From the NCBI RefSeq assembly GCF_001942255.1, contig NZ_MKKC01000065.1, positions 166,240 to 230,239 of the forward strand: 64,000 bases of DNA. The letters run 5' to 3'. This stretch comes from Nocardiopsis sp. CNR-923 (GTDB lineage Bacteria; Actinomycetota; Actinomycetes; Streptosporangiales; Streptosporangiaceae). Both the position numbers and the translations under genes were made by a program. Below, piece by piece: positions 36,943-46,999 of this stretch; the first letter of the stretch is position 1; the number at the start of each line of letters is the position of its first letter. The notes beneath the pieces are model-generated. The model ran no database searches. It was given only the letters and a program-made list of their open reading frames with translations, and was not told where the DNA came from.

Positions 36943-38268
36943 GTGACCACCGTCAGCGCCGCCCGCCGTGACGACGTCGTCGGAGCCCTGCGCCGCGGGA
37001 CCGTCCCGCACAGCGGACTCGACCTGTTCGCCGTGGGCCTGGACCGCTTCACCCACGCCCTGGACCGGGAACTGGGCTCGGTCAGCGGCGGGGGAGCGGA
37101 GTTCAAGGCGGTCCGGGGCGAGTACGGGTCCGGCAAGACCTTCTTCGTCCGCTGGTTGGGGGAGCGGGCCAAACGCGCCAATTTCGCCGTCACCGAGATC
37201 CAGATCTCCGAGACCGAGACCCCGCTGCACCGGCTGGAGACCGTCTACCGACGGCTGACCGAGCGCCTCACCACCGCCACCCAGCCGCCCAGCGCCCTGC
37301 GTGAGATCGTGGACAACTGGGTCTACGCCCTGGAAGCGGACGTCCTGGCCGCCGGCGAGGTGGACGAGGCCGACGAGGAGGCGCTCGACGCGGCCGTCCT
37401 GGAGCTGCTGGAGCGGCGGCTGTCCGAGGTGGCCGCCGCCAACCCCGGGTTCGCCGCCGCGCTGCGCGGCTACCACCGGGCCCAGTCCGAGGGCGAACCC
37501 GCCGTCGCCGAGGCGCTCATCGCCTGGCTCGGCGGACAGCCCAACGTCGCCTCCGCCGCCAAACGCTACGCGGGGATCAAGGGCGACCTTGACCACTTCG
37601 GGGCCCTGGCCGCGCTCAAGGGGCTGCTCGTGCTCCTGCGCGACTGCGGGCACCCCGGACTCCTCGTGGTCCTGGACGAACTGGAGACCCTCCAGCGCGC
37701 CCGCACCGACACCCGGGAGAAGGGGCTCAACGCGCTGCGCCAGCTCCTGGACGAGATCGCTGACCGGCGGTTCCCCGGCCTGTACCTCGTCATCACCGGC
37801 ACCCCCGCGTTCTTCGACGGCCCCCAGGGGGTCCAGCGCCTGGCGCCCCTGGCCCAGCGTCTGCACACCGACTTCCTGCCCGACCCGTCCCACGACAACC
37901 TGTACGCCACCCAGATCCGCCTGGGCGGCTTCGACCTGGCCAAGCTGCACGAGCTGGGCACGGCGGTCCGGGAGCTGTACGCCGACGGCGCCGACGCCCC
38001 CCAGCGGGTGCGCGAGAAGGTCGACGACGGCTACCTGCTCGGGTTCGCCGAAGCCGTCGCCGGGGAGCTGGGCGGCCGGGTCGGCATCGCGCCCCGGCTG
38101 TTCCTGCGCAAACTCGTGGACGTGATGGACCGGGTCGACCAGAACCCGGACTTCGACCCCCGCGCGCACTACCGCCTGACCGTCGGCGGACATGAGCTCA
38201 CCGAGGTCGAACGCGGCGTCCACGTCCAGCGGGCCGCCAGCGCCGACGAGGTGGAACTGGATCTGTGA
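36943..38268 (+). CDS. brxD: BREX type 2 ATP-binding protein BrxD
   Basis: The intact 441-residue protein starts at GTG 36943, only two bases after pglZ, with GGGAGCTG upstream. The P-loop is GEYGSGKTFFVRW (about residue 60), followed by the FAVTEIQISETETPLHRLE segment typical of the DUF2791 ATPase family. Walker B is LLVVLDELETLQ (about residue 245). BrxD is characteristic of type 2 BREX and is usually paired with the helicase BrxHI, as here, where its stop overlaps the helicase start. Confidence 0.93.
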   Translation: MTTVSAARRDDVVGALRRGTVPHSGLDLFAVGLDRFTHALDRELGSVSGGGAEFKAVRGEYGSGKTFFVRWLGERAKRANFAVTEIQISETETPLHRLETVYRRLTERLTTATQPPSALREIVDNWVYALEADVLAAGEVDEADEEALDAAVLELLERRLSEVAAANPGFAAALRGYHRAQSEGEPAVAEALIAWLGGQPNVASAAKRYAGIKGDLDHFGALAALKGLLVLLRDCGHPGLLVVLDELETLQRARTDTREKGLNALRQLLDEIADRRFPGLYLVITGTPAFFDGPQGVQRLAPLAQRLHTDFLPDPSHDNLYATQIRLGGFDLAKLHELGTAVRELYADGADAPQRVREKVDDGYLLGFAEAVAGELGGRVGIAPRLFLRKLVDVMDRVDQNPDFDPRAHYRLTVGGHELTEVERGVHVQRAASADEVELDL

Positions 38269-40425
38269 GCGACGCCCCCGAGGACCCCGGCGGGCCGGGG
38301 CCGAGCAGTCTGGACCTGCTCCACCCCACCCTGGCCCACCACGTCGTCAACACCCTCGGCTGGCCCGGACTGCGCCCGCTGCAACGCCAGGCCCTGGCCC
38401 CGCTCATCGACGGCGACGACGCCGTCCTGCTCGCGCCCACCGCCGGGGGCAAGACCGAGGCGGCCCTGTTCCCGCTGCTCACCGCCATGGCCGGGCGGCC
38501 GGGGGACGGTCTGTCGCTGCTGTACGTGTGCCCCGTCAAAGCGCTGCTCAACAACCTGCTGCCCCGTGTCCAGGCCTACGCCGGGTGGATGGGGCGCAGC
38601 GCCGAACTCTGGCACGGAGACGTCACCACGGCCGGACGCCAGCGCATCCTGCGGGGGCGTCCCGACATCCTGCTCACCACGCCGGAGTCCCTGGAGTCCA
38701 TGCTGGTGAGCGTCAACGTCGACCACCGGGCGTCTTCGCGAACCTGCACGCCATCGTCGTGGACGAGGTGCACGCCTTCGCCGGCGACGACCGCGGATGG
38801 CACCTGCTGGCCGTGCTGGAGCGGCTCGGCCGGGTGGCCGGTCGTGCGATCCAGCGGGTGGGCCTGTCCGCCACCGTCGGCAACCCCGACGACCTGCTCA
38901 CCTGGCTCCAGGGTTCGGCGGCGGGCCGCAGACCGGGAAGGGTGGTCGCGCCCGGGGTGGACCCGCCCACGCCCGGCCACGTGCCCGACGAGCCGCCGCC
39001 CGGGGACGTCGAACTCGACTACGTGGGTTCCCTGGCCAACGCCGCCAAGGTCGTCGCCTCCCTGCACCGGGGGGAGAAACGCCTGGTGTTCTGCGACTCG
39101 CGCCAGTACGTGGAGGAACTCGGCCACGCCCTGAGGCAGTTGGGCGTGACCGCCTTCCTGTCCCACGCCTCCCTGTCCCTGGACGAGCGCCGCCGTGCGG
39201 AACAGGCCTTCGGCGAGGCCCGGGACTGCGTCATCGTCGCCACCAGCACCCTGGAACTGGGGATCGACGTCGGTGATCTGGACCGGGTCGTCCAGATCAA
39301 CGCCCCCGGCACCGTCGCCTCCTTCCTCCAGCGCATCGGACGTACCGGGCGGCGTCGGGGCAGCACCCGCAACTGCCTGTTCCTGGCGATCGACCAGGAC
39401 GGACTCCTGGACGCCGCCGGACTCCTGCACCTGTGGGGGCGGCACTGGGTGGAGCCCGTAGTCCCCACCCCCGAACCGCGGCACATCGTCGCCCAACAGC
39501 TCCTGGCCCTGTGCCTTCAGGAACCCGAGGTGGGCGCGCGGCTGTGGCCCGAGTGGTGGGGCGGTCTCGAACCCTTCCACCAGGGCGAGCCGATCGCCGC
39601 CCACCTGATCCGGGAGGGGTTCATCGAGCTGGACGGCGGGTTGATGATGATCGGCCCCGAGGCCGAGCAGCGTTTCGGCCGCCGCCACTTCATGGGATTG
39701 ACCAGTGTCTTCACCGCACCGCCGCAGTTCACCGCGCTGAACGGGCGCACCGAGATCGGCCGGGTGGACCCCGCCCTGCTGGCGTCCGACGAGGAGCGGA
39801 CCGGACCGCGTCGGCTGCTGCTCGCCGGACGCACCTGGGTCGTCACCTGGGTGGACTGGCGCAGGCAGCGGTGCTTCGTCGAACCGGTCGAGGGCGGCGC
39901 AGGCAAGGCCAGGTGGGACTCGGGCGGTCGCCTGGGCTCCTTCTTCCACCTCACCCGCGCGTGCGCGAGGTGCTCCTGGGAACCGATCCACGGGTGCGGC
40001 TCACCCGCAGGGCGGTCAACGCCCTGGCCGAGGCGCGCGAGGAGCACACCGCCCTCGTGCACCCCGGGGGATCGGTGATCGCGCGGTCGGACCGCGGCGA
40101 CCTGCGTTGGTGGACCTGGGCGGGGGTCCGGGCCAACCTCACCCTGATCGCCAGCCTGGGAGACGCCGCCGACCCCGCACAGCAGCCCGACGACGCCTGC
40201 CTGCGGCTCAACCCCGACCTGGACCCGCGCACCTGGGCGGCGGCCCAACGGGCCGCCCGGCACAGCGTCACCCTGCCCGAGGTGTCCGCGCGCGCGTTGG
40301 ACGGGCTCAAGTTCAGCGCCGCCCTGCCCGCGCACCTGGCCGGACGCACCCTGTCCGCGCGCCTGGCCGACGTGGAGGGGGCCAGGACACTGCTGCGGGA
40401 GCACACACGCTTCGTCCGCCGGTGA
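38265..40425 (+). CDS. brxHI: BREX type 2 Lhr-like helicase BrxHI (two -1 frame breaks)
   Basis: GTG 38265 overlaps brxD. With single bases restored near 38730 and 39957 the protein has about 720 residues. Superfamily 2 motifs: LAPTAGGKTEAALFP (I), TTPESLESML (Ib), VVDEVHAFAGDDRG (DEVH, II), LSATVGNP (III), TSTLELGIDVGDLDRVVQ (V) and QRIGRTGRRRGSTR (VI), the Lhr arrangement. It completes the pglW-X-Y-Z-brxD-brxHI gene set of type 2 BREX. The breaks lie at short G and C runs. Confidence 0.92.
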
Positions 40426-40644
40426 GCGCACGGGACGGGCGTGCGGCCGGGGCGGCTCCGGGCCCGCAGAGGCCACGGGCGGGCGCCAGCGGAGTCCCCA
40501 GGCCCGGGGCGCGGGCCCTTCAGCCCTGACCCGACCGGCAGTCGGCCTATTCCGGCCATTCTTCTCGTTTCGCCCCGCACCCCGGGCGGAATGTGGCATC
40601 GTGACCCACCGGCACCTCGGTATTGGCACGAAGGACGGGTGATC

Positions 40645-42875
40645 GTGGCAGCGGACGGCGACGGCGGGACCGACCCCCCAACCCCCCGGACACGCTGCGA
40701 GGAGGCGGCGAGGCGGATCCTGCACGGGGCCGCGCTGACCGGGCGGTCGGCCTTCGCACCCGGGTTGGAGTCCTGGACGCCGCGGGCGGTGCGGGAACTG
40801 GTCACCGGGTTCGTCGAACGCCCCGACGACTCGGGCGACGACTTCATGACCAAGCTCCGCAGGCAGTTGCGGGACGCCTCCGACGAGGCGGTGGTCCTGG
40901 CGGCGGAGCTGCTGTACCTGAACATGCTGCCGCTGTCCGGGGCGACGATCGGCGTCGCCCGCAAGCGGCAGATTCTGGGCGAGGTGCTCTCCTGGGCGCG
41001 GCGCGACGTGCGACTCCCCGAGGAGTACGACGCCGCGCTCCCGGGCTTCATGAAGGGCGGCAGCGCGTTCCTCACCCTGAGATGGGCCCAGTTCTCCTTC
41101 CTCATCCGCCTGGCCCGGGACCTGGTCGGGCGCGCACCGGACGAACGGGAACGGCTGCTGTGCGACCCGTGGGCCTTCCGTCAGGCGGCCCGAGGGGTGC
41201 TGCCCGACGACAAGGGCGGCCAACGGGCGCGCGCCCAGTACCACCTCCTGCTCTGGTTGGCCTTCCCCGACACCTTCGAGGCCATCGCCAGCGTGGAGCA
41301 CAAGGAGCGCATCCGGGAGGCGTTCGGCGACCGCGTCGACGGCGTCGGGGACCTCGACCGCGACCTGCACGCGATCCGTGCGTCCCTGCAGGCGGAGTCG
41401 GACACGCACGTGTGGTTCTACGACGAACCCTGGGCCAAGGTCTGGCAGTCCCCCGCCGAGGCGCCCGCCCAGCGGGGGTGGCTGGTTCGGGGGGCGAACG
41501 TCGGAGGCGTGGACCTCGTCCCGCAGTGGTTGGAGAGGGGATTTTGCTCACTGTCGTTCCACGAGGCCGACGAGATCCCGCCGGGAACCCCGGCGGCGCG
41601 GATGGAGGAGATCCTCACCGACGCCTACCCCGACGCCACCCGGGCCTCGCTCGTCCAGATCCGGTCCCAGCTCGACCAGTTCCTCAACCGCATGTCCGTG
41701 GGCGATCTCGTCGTCACCCTGGACCCCGACGGGGACGTCCACGTCGGGACCGTGGCGTCCGCCGCCTACGACGACCCCTCCCAGGGACGTGACCGCGCCC
41801 GCAGGAGGAGCGTGGACTGGGCGGCGCGGACCCGCCACCGGCAGCAGTTGTCGGAGAAGGCCCAGGGAGCGCTGCGGAGCCTGCGGACGGTCAACGAGAT
41901 CACCCCGGTGGTCTCCGAGTTCGCCGAGATCGCGGGCCTGGGGGACCGGGTCTCGGAGGAGGTGCTCGCCAAGGACGTCACGGGCGAGATCCAGATCCCC
42001 CCTGTCACTGAGGACTTCGCGCGCCGACTGCACATGCCCGCGGAATGGTTGCGGGAGACCGTGGAACTGCTCCAGCGCAAGCGGCAGATCATCCTCTACG
42101 GCCCGCCGGGGACGGGCAAGACCTACCTGGCGCGCAAGATCGCCGACCACGTCGCGGGACCGGGCCGCACGGCGCTGGTGCAGTTCCACCCCTCCTACTC
42201 CTACGAGACTTCGTCGCCGGATTCCGGCCCAGGCAGAACAAGGACGCGACGATGGGGTTCGACCTCGTCCCGGGTCCGCTCACGCGTGTCGCCGAGGCGG
42301 CCAGGAACGCGCCCTCCCAGCCGCACGTGCTGGTCGTGGACGAGATCAACCGGGCCAACCTGCCCAAGGTGTTCGGCGAGCTCTACTTCCTGCTGGAGTA
42401 CCGCGAGGAGCAGATCACGCTCCAATACGCCAGCGAGGACGACACGGGCTTCTCGCTGCCCGAGAACCTCTTCGTCATCGGCACCATGAACACCGTCGAC
42501 CGCTCGGTCGCACTCGTGGACGCCGCCATGCGACGGCGCTTCGCCTTCCAGCGGCTCACGCCCGACCTGCCCCCGGTCGACGGCCTGCTGCGCTCCTGGC
42601 TCAGGAGCCGCGGACTGCCGGAGGAGGCCGACCGGCTCCTGCGCGAACTCAACCGCAGGATCGGCGACCCCGACCGGTCCATCGGACCCTCCTACCTGAT
42701 GGTGGAGGGCATCGGCGTCGACGGCGTGCTCGACCGCGTCTGGCGAACCGAGATCCTGCCGCTGCTGGAGGACCAGGGACACGGCGGCGCTCGGGAGGTG
42801 GAGGCGGAGTTCGGCCTGGCCGCACTCCGCACGGGTATCGCGGCCTCCAACGGTCAGCCGGACGGCGGGCCGTGA
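40645..42875 (+). CDS. mcrB: McrB-type GTPase of a modification-dependent restriction system, one -1 frame break
   Basis: GTG 40645 sits 9 bases after AAGGA (40631-40635); GTG 40639 is the alternative. The protein has about 743 residues after restoring one base near 42208. The N-terminal 230 residues are helical and of unknown type. Residues about 265-390 (WFYDEPWAKVWQSP, RGANVGGVDLVPQWL, VHVGTVASAAYDDPS) resemble an EVE/PUA-like modified-base reader. The AAA domain follows: ILYGPPGTGKTYLARK (about 486), VLVVDEINRANLPKVFGEL and the McrB signature FVIGTMNTVDRSV. McrB uses GTP to translocate on DNA with modified cytosines and drives cleavage by McrC. The mcrC start overlaps its stop. Confidence 0.88.
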
Positions 42876-44098
42876 GGCGGGAGCCGCCCGCCCAGCGGAT
42901 CGTCCTCGACGAGACCGGCCCCGGCACGCAGGTGCCACTGTCGGCCGCGCGGTTGGCGACCCTGCTCTCCTGCCCCGGACTGGTCGAACTGGGGCAGGGC
43001 ACGGCTCCGGGCGCCTGGCGCGTGCGCGCGCGGCGCAGGGTCGCCTCGGTCCGTCTGGGCTCCGGTGAGGCAGCCGTGGATCTGCGGATCCGGCCCAAGG
43101 TCGGCGTCGAACGTCTGATGTACCTCCTCGGCTTCGCGGGGTCGGGCGTCGACTGGCATGAGGATCCGCTGCCGGCCGGTACGTCCGACGAACTCGTCCC
43201 GGCGCTCGCCGCCGTCCTGGCCAGGACGGCCTCACGGGCCCTGCGCCAGGGAATCCTGCGGGGGTACGTCGAGGTGGACGAGGACCTCGCCGTCGTGCGC
43301 GGCCGACTGCGCGCCGGAGACCAGATGCGCCGGAGGTTCGGTGCGCCGCTGCCCTTGGCCGTCACCCACGACGACTTCTCCGCCGACGTGGCTGAGAACC
43401 GGATCCTGCTCGCCGCGCTGGTGACCCTGGCGCGGGCACCGGATGTGCGCAGGGAGGACGCGCGGGCCCTGCGCCGCCTCGCGGCGGGGTTGGACGGCGT
43501 GGCGCGGCTCGCCCCCGGCCTGGACCTGCCCCGGTGGCGTCCCACTCGCCTCAACCGGCACTACGTCCGGGTGCTGAAGCTGGCGGAGACCATCCTGTCC
43601 GGGGCGGTGCCGGAACCCGGGGCACGGGCAGCCGGGATCGACCTGGACGGGATCGTGGTCAACATGGAACGGGTGTACGAGGACTTCCTCGCCGGAGCCC
43701 TGCGCGGAGCGCTCCGGCGTCGCGCGTTGGCGTGCTCCACCCGGGACTCGCATCACCGGCTCGACACGGCGGGCCGGGTGCGGCTCGAACCGGACGTCGT
43801 CGTCCACGCGCCGGGCGGGCCGCACAGTGTGGTCGACGCCAAGTACAAGGACCTCGGGTCAGGGGGGCCGCCCAACGCGGACCTGTACCAGGTCGTGTCC
43901 TACTGCACCGCGTTGGGCCTGACCCACGGGCACCTGGTCTACGCGGGAGGCACGGTCGCACGGGAGGCCTACCGCGTGGTCGGCGCGCCCATCACGATCC
44001 TCGTCCACGTCCTGGACACCTCCGGCACGGTCGCCGAACTGCGCACACGCGTCGAGCGCGTCGCGGACGCGGTGTCCCGGAACGGCGCGGGGTCCTGA
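42872..44098 (+). CDS. mcrC: McrC nuclease subunit
   Basis: GTG 42872 overlaps the mcrB stop (GTGA). The 408-residue protein has the McrC pattern: VDLRIRPKVGVERLMYLL near residue 70, RGYVEVDEDLAVVRGRL, HDDFSADVAENRILLAAL and LNRHYVRVLKLAETIL. The C-terminal PD-(D/E)xK nuclease site reads RLEPDVVVHAPGG then SVVDAKYKDL, giving the Asp and the Asp-Ala-Lys residues. McrC cuts DNA when docked on the McrB ring. The frame is intact. Confidence 0.9.
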   Translation: MRREPPAQRIVLDETGPGTQVPLSAARLATLLSCPGLVELGQGTAPGAWRVRARRRVASVRLGSGEAAVDLRIRPKVGVERLMYLLGFAGSGVDWHEDPLPAGTSDELVPALAAVLARTASRALRQGILRGYVEVDEDLAVVRGRLRAGDQMRRRFGAPLPLAVTHDDFSADVAENRILLAALVTLARAPDVRREDARALRRLAAGLDGVARLAPGLDLPRWRPTRLNRHYVRVLKLAETILSGAVPEPGARAAGIDLDGIVVNMERVYEDFLAGALRGALRRRALACSTRDSHHRLDTAGRVRLEPDVVVHAPGGPHSVVDAKYKDLGSGGPPNADLYQVVSYCTALGLTHGHLVYAGGTVAREAYRVVGAPITILVHVLDTSGTVAELRTRVERVADAVSRNGAGS

Positions 44099-44144
44099 CA
44101 CAAGACTCCGCGCGCTCCCGCGCCCGAGGGCGCAGCCGCACGGT

Positions 44145-44161
44145 CCGCCCCGTCCGGGCGG
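44145..44161 (+). terminator. Possible terminator after mcrC
   Basis: CCGCCC (44145-44150) and GGGCGG (44156-44161) form a 6-bp stem with a 5-base loop, 47 bases after the mcrC stop. There is no T tail, so the call is weak. Confidence 0.3.
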
Positions 44162-44246
44162 GCACGGGACCGACGCAGCCCCCGATCGCGCGCGTCGGCG
44201 AGGGGCGGTAGGTTCCCCGGGACGCCCCCGCGACCACGGAGACCCC

Positions 44247-45748
44247 ATGCCCACGCCCCGCACCCACGAGTCCCTCTACTGCCAGGGGTGGGACCCCGAG
44301 ACCGCGCGCCCCGTCGGGATCCTCAGCCCCGACACCGCCCAAGCCCGTGACGCCGCCGGCGAACAGTACGCGGTGCTTGTCAGCGAGGCCGGGGGCGGTC
44401 CGCTGGTCCTGCTGGAGATCGCCTGGTCGCACGGGCACTGCGGGGTCTGGCTGTTCGACGCCGACGGCGTGCGGCGCACCCACCACCGCTACGCGCGCCG
44501 CCAGGACGGCCAGCTCGCGTTGACCCGCAGCCGCCGGTGGCCGGACCCGTCCGCGGAGGGCGCCGGCGCGGTCCCCGACCTCGTCATGACCACCGTCGTG
44601 GTGATGAACGAGGAGTGGGCCGGCTACCACCACGACTACCTCGGCGGCGGGCGCACGACCGTCAACCGGTGGCCGGACGAGGACATCGTGGCCGCCATGA
44701 CCCGGCCCGCGCCGGAGTTCGGCCGCTGGGAGGACCTGCTGGCCCTGCACCCCCGTCTGGGCGGGGCGGCCGTCCGGCTGGGCGAGGCCGACGCCGCACC
44801 CGATCCCGCTCCGGCACCCGCGCCCTGGCGTCCGCCGGGGCCGCTGGCGCCGGTCGGCGTCGACGCACTCTTCCAGCCCGGGGAAGGCCACCGCGACGCG
44901 AGGTGGAGGACCACGGGCACGATCGAGGTGCACGACATCGGGACGGTCGTCCTGCCCACCGGGCGGGTCCTGGTCTGCGACCCCTCGGCACTGGGGTCGG
45001 TCACCGAACAGCGGGCCCTGGCGGTCCCCTGCCGCCGGGGGAGCACCCCGTGCGCCTGGCGGTGCTGCGCCGCGCCGACCCCGACCGCGAGTCCGCCCTG
45101 GTGGCGGGGGCGCGGATCGACGTCGCCGATCTGGTCGCGACGCCGGTGGAGTCCTGGGAGATGGCCCTGCGTCCGGGCGAGGACGTCCAGGCCCTCGGCG
45201 AGGGCCAGTTCTTCGGCGTCACGGTGGACGGCGGCAGCGGCGTGCTGAGCCTCGGCGACGTCGCGTGCCTGCCCCGACTCCAGGAGCTGTTCGCCTCCTG
45301 CGACCACGACCACAACCTCCTCCTCGGCTACACGGAGCACGAGCGGGCAGGCTTCGCGGAGCAGGAGCGGGGCATGCGGGAGTCGGCCCGCGCGTTCCTG
45401 GACGCCCCGGGGCGGAGCACGGCGCAGGCCTTCGCCGGAGCCCTCGGTGAGTCCATGGCGGGAGAGCCCCACACCCGGCGGGGCATGCGGGTGCTGCTGC
45501 GGCTGGCGCACGCGGTGGCCGGTACCGAGGACCCCGGGCTTCCCGCCCCGGTCGGCCCCGGCGCGTGGGCCGCGGACACCGGCCCCTGGTCCAGGTCCCT
45601 GCGCGAGCCGGTGAGCGGAGCGAACCTGGTGACCTTCCCCGCGGGCTTCGGCGGCGACCCCTGCCCGGTGTGGCTGGGGCGGGCCGCGGACGGCCGCGTC
45701 GCCGCCCTGGTCGTCGACACCCGGGTGGTCGACCGCCCCGAGGCGTAG
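44247..45748 (+). CDS. DUF4241 domain protein (one -1 frame break)
   Basis: ATG 44247 follows GGAGACCCC. The 500-residue protein (one base restored near 45028) has an N-terminal part with EYAVLVSEAG-like and LLEIAWSHGHCGVWLFDADG segments of unknown type. A C-terminal DUF4241 follows: TGRVLVCDPSAL, HPVRLAVLR, ESWEMALRPGEDVQALGEGQ, FFGVTVDGGSGVLSLGD, and finally LVTFPAGFGGDPCPVWLGR. DUF4241 proteins are common hypothetical proteins in actinobacteria, some linked to polymorphic-toxin immunity. No toxin gene is visible nearby. It ends convergent with the GH-like gene. Confidence 0.7.
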
Positions 45749-45749
45749 C

Positions 45750-45767
45750 GGGTCCGTGCCCGGACCC
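45750..45767. terminator. Bidirectional terminator between convergent genes
   Basis: GGGTCCG (45750-45756) and CGGACCC (45761-45767) make a 7-bp stem with a 4-base loop. It sits exactly in the 32-base gap between the DUF4241 gene and the convergent GH-like gene. Confidence 0.6.
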
Positions 45768-45780
45768 CACCGGGGCCGGG

Positions 45781-46674
45781 CTACCGCGCGTAGGCGTCCC
45801 ACACGTGCCGGTAGGCGGCCACGTAGTCGGGGTGGTTGTCCAGGAGGAAGTTCCCGCCCACGTCGGAGTGGAAGTAGCACAGCCACGCCAGGCCGTGTTC
45901 GGCGTGCTCACCCACCTCCGCGAACGACCGCAACCAGGCGGTCTTGCGCTCGACGGGAACCTCCTCGCGGTCGTGGTCCACCCCGAACTCGGCCACGGCG
46001 AAGGGCAGCCCCGCGCCGTTGGCGAAGTCCAGCGCCTCCCGCAGGTGCTCGACAGCCGACATCTCGGGCGTGCCCTCCAGGTCGACGTAGGTGTCCACGG
46101 CCAGGAAGTCAGCCAGTCCGGCGATCGCGTACTCCAGTTCGCCGTGGTTGCGCACCCCCCAGTTGGTCAGGCAGGGGCCGATCCCGGCGAACCCGCCGAC
46201 GGCGCTGTAGGCCTGGTGGGCGGTGCGGTAGAGGACGTGGTAGTCCTGGGCCGACATGTTGTCCCGGGGCTCGTGGAAGGGGATGACCCACACGTTGGAC
46301 CGGTCCGGAACCGACGCGAACAGGCGCACGAGTTCGTCGAAGGACGTGGTCACCTCGGGTTTGAACGACCACACCTGGACGCGGCGGCCGTGGTCGTGGC
46401 GCAGGTGCGACTCCGAGAACGTCGCGGGGACGTCGCGGTCGAACACCCGCCGCACACTCATCGGGCGTTCGGCCACGGCCTGGGCCTCCTCGATGAGGCG
46501 GGGCCAGGACGTGTCCTGGCCCCGCCAACCGACCGCCATGCCCGTCGACGTCCCCGGGGCCGGTACGGGGTCCTCCAGGGCCGACACCCGATGCTCCAGC
46601 TCCCGGACCCGGTCAGCCAGGGCGTTGATCCGGTCCAGGGCCGCCTCGCCCAGGACGGTGACGAGTTCGCTCAT
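45781..46674 (-). CDS. Glycoside-hydrolase-like TIM-barrel protein with coiled-coil N-terminus
   Basis: ATG 46674 follows GGGAG at normal spacing; the longer open frame back to 46899 has no such site. The 297-residue protein begins with a short coiled coil (AALDRINALADRVRELEHRV), then a barrel-like sequence MAVGWRGQDTSW. Two candidate catalytic glutamates sit at strand ends: VWVIPFHEPRDNMS and LPFAVAEFGVDHD, the arrangement seen in GH26/GH5-like hydrolases. No signal peptide is present, so it would be cytoplasmic unless exported otherwise. The substrate is unknown and the hydrolase label is by motif only. Confidence 0.6.
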   Translation of the reverse strand: MSELVTVLGEAALDRINALADRVRELEHRVSALEDPVPAPGTSTGMAVGWRGQDTSWPRLIEEAQAVAERPMSVRRVFDRDVPATFSESHLRHDHGRRVQVWSFKPEVTTSFDELVRLFASVPDRSNVWVIPFHEPRDNMSAQDYHVLYRTAHQAYSAVGGFAGIGPCLTNWGVRNHGELEYAIAGLADFLAVDTYVDLEGTPEMSAVEHLREALDFANGAGLPFAVAEFGVDHDREEVPVERKTAWLRSFAEVGEHAEHGLAWLCYFHSDVGGNFLLDNHPDYVAAYRHVWDAYAR

Positions 46675-46950
46675 GCTCACTTCTCCCAAGGGTGCGTCCG
46701 TCCGCGTGGTCCTTGGGGAGGAGGGACACTGGACGTTCGTTTCCGGTGAGAACGCGGGCGCCGGGGCCGTCGCGTGTTCCCTGGAACGGATCGTCCGAGG
46801 AGCAGGTGGGAGACCGGCCGTCTCATCCGGGCTGGTTGGTGTGGACCAGCGTACGAATTCCGCGCGCGCTATTCCATTCCTGGCCACCAGGTTGATCATT
46901 GGCGCGGTATTTCGAATTATGTCGGCGAGTTTCGTGTATTCGGAGATCCG
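46675..46950. promoter_or_regulatory. Upstream region of the GH-like gene
   Basis: No gene is supported here. Bases 46850-46930 are noticeably AT-richer than the surroundings (for example ATTCCATTCC and GAATTATG), as expected for the promoter of the minus-strand GH-like gene. No confident -35/-10 pair was found. Confidence 0.3.
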
Positions 46951-46985
46951 GGGCCGGTCGTGGTCGGCGTTCTCCTCGCCGGCCC
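46951..46985 (-). terminator. Possible terminator after the second tctC gene
   Basis: GGGCCGG (46951-46957) pairs with CCGGCCC (46979-46985), with a further CGGCG/CGCCG pairing inside the loop. It begins about 15 bases after the end of the last tct gene on the minus strand. Confidence 0.4.
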
Positions 46986-46999
46986 GACGAGGGTCCGAC

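Noticed and set aside
30950..40000. BREX inactivation by multiple frameshifts
   Set aside because: The same one-base losses occur in trpEG, thyX and cstA, so sequence error is the simpler explanation.
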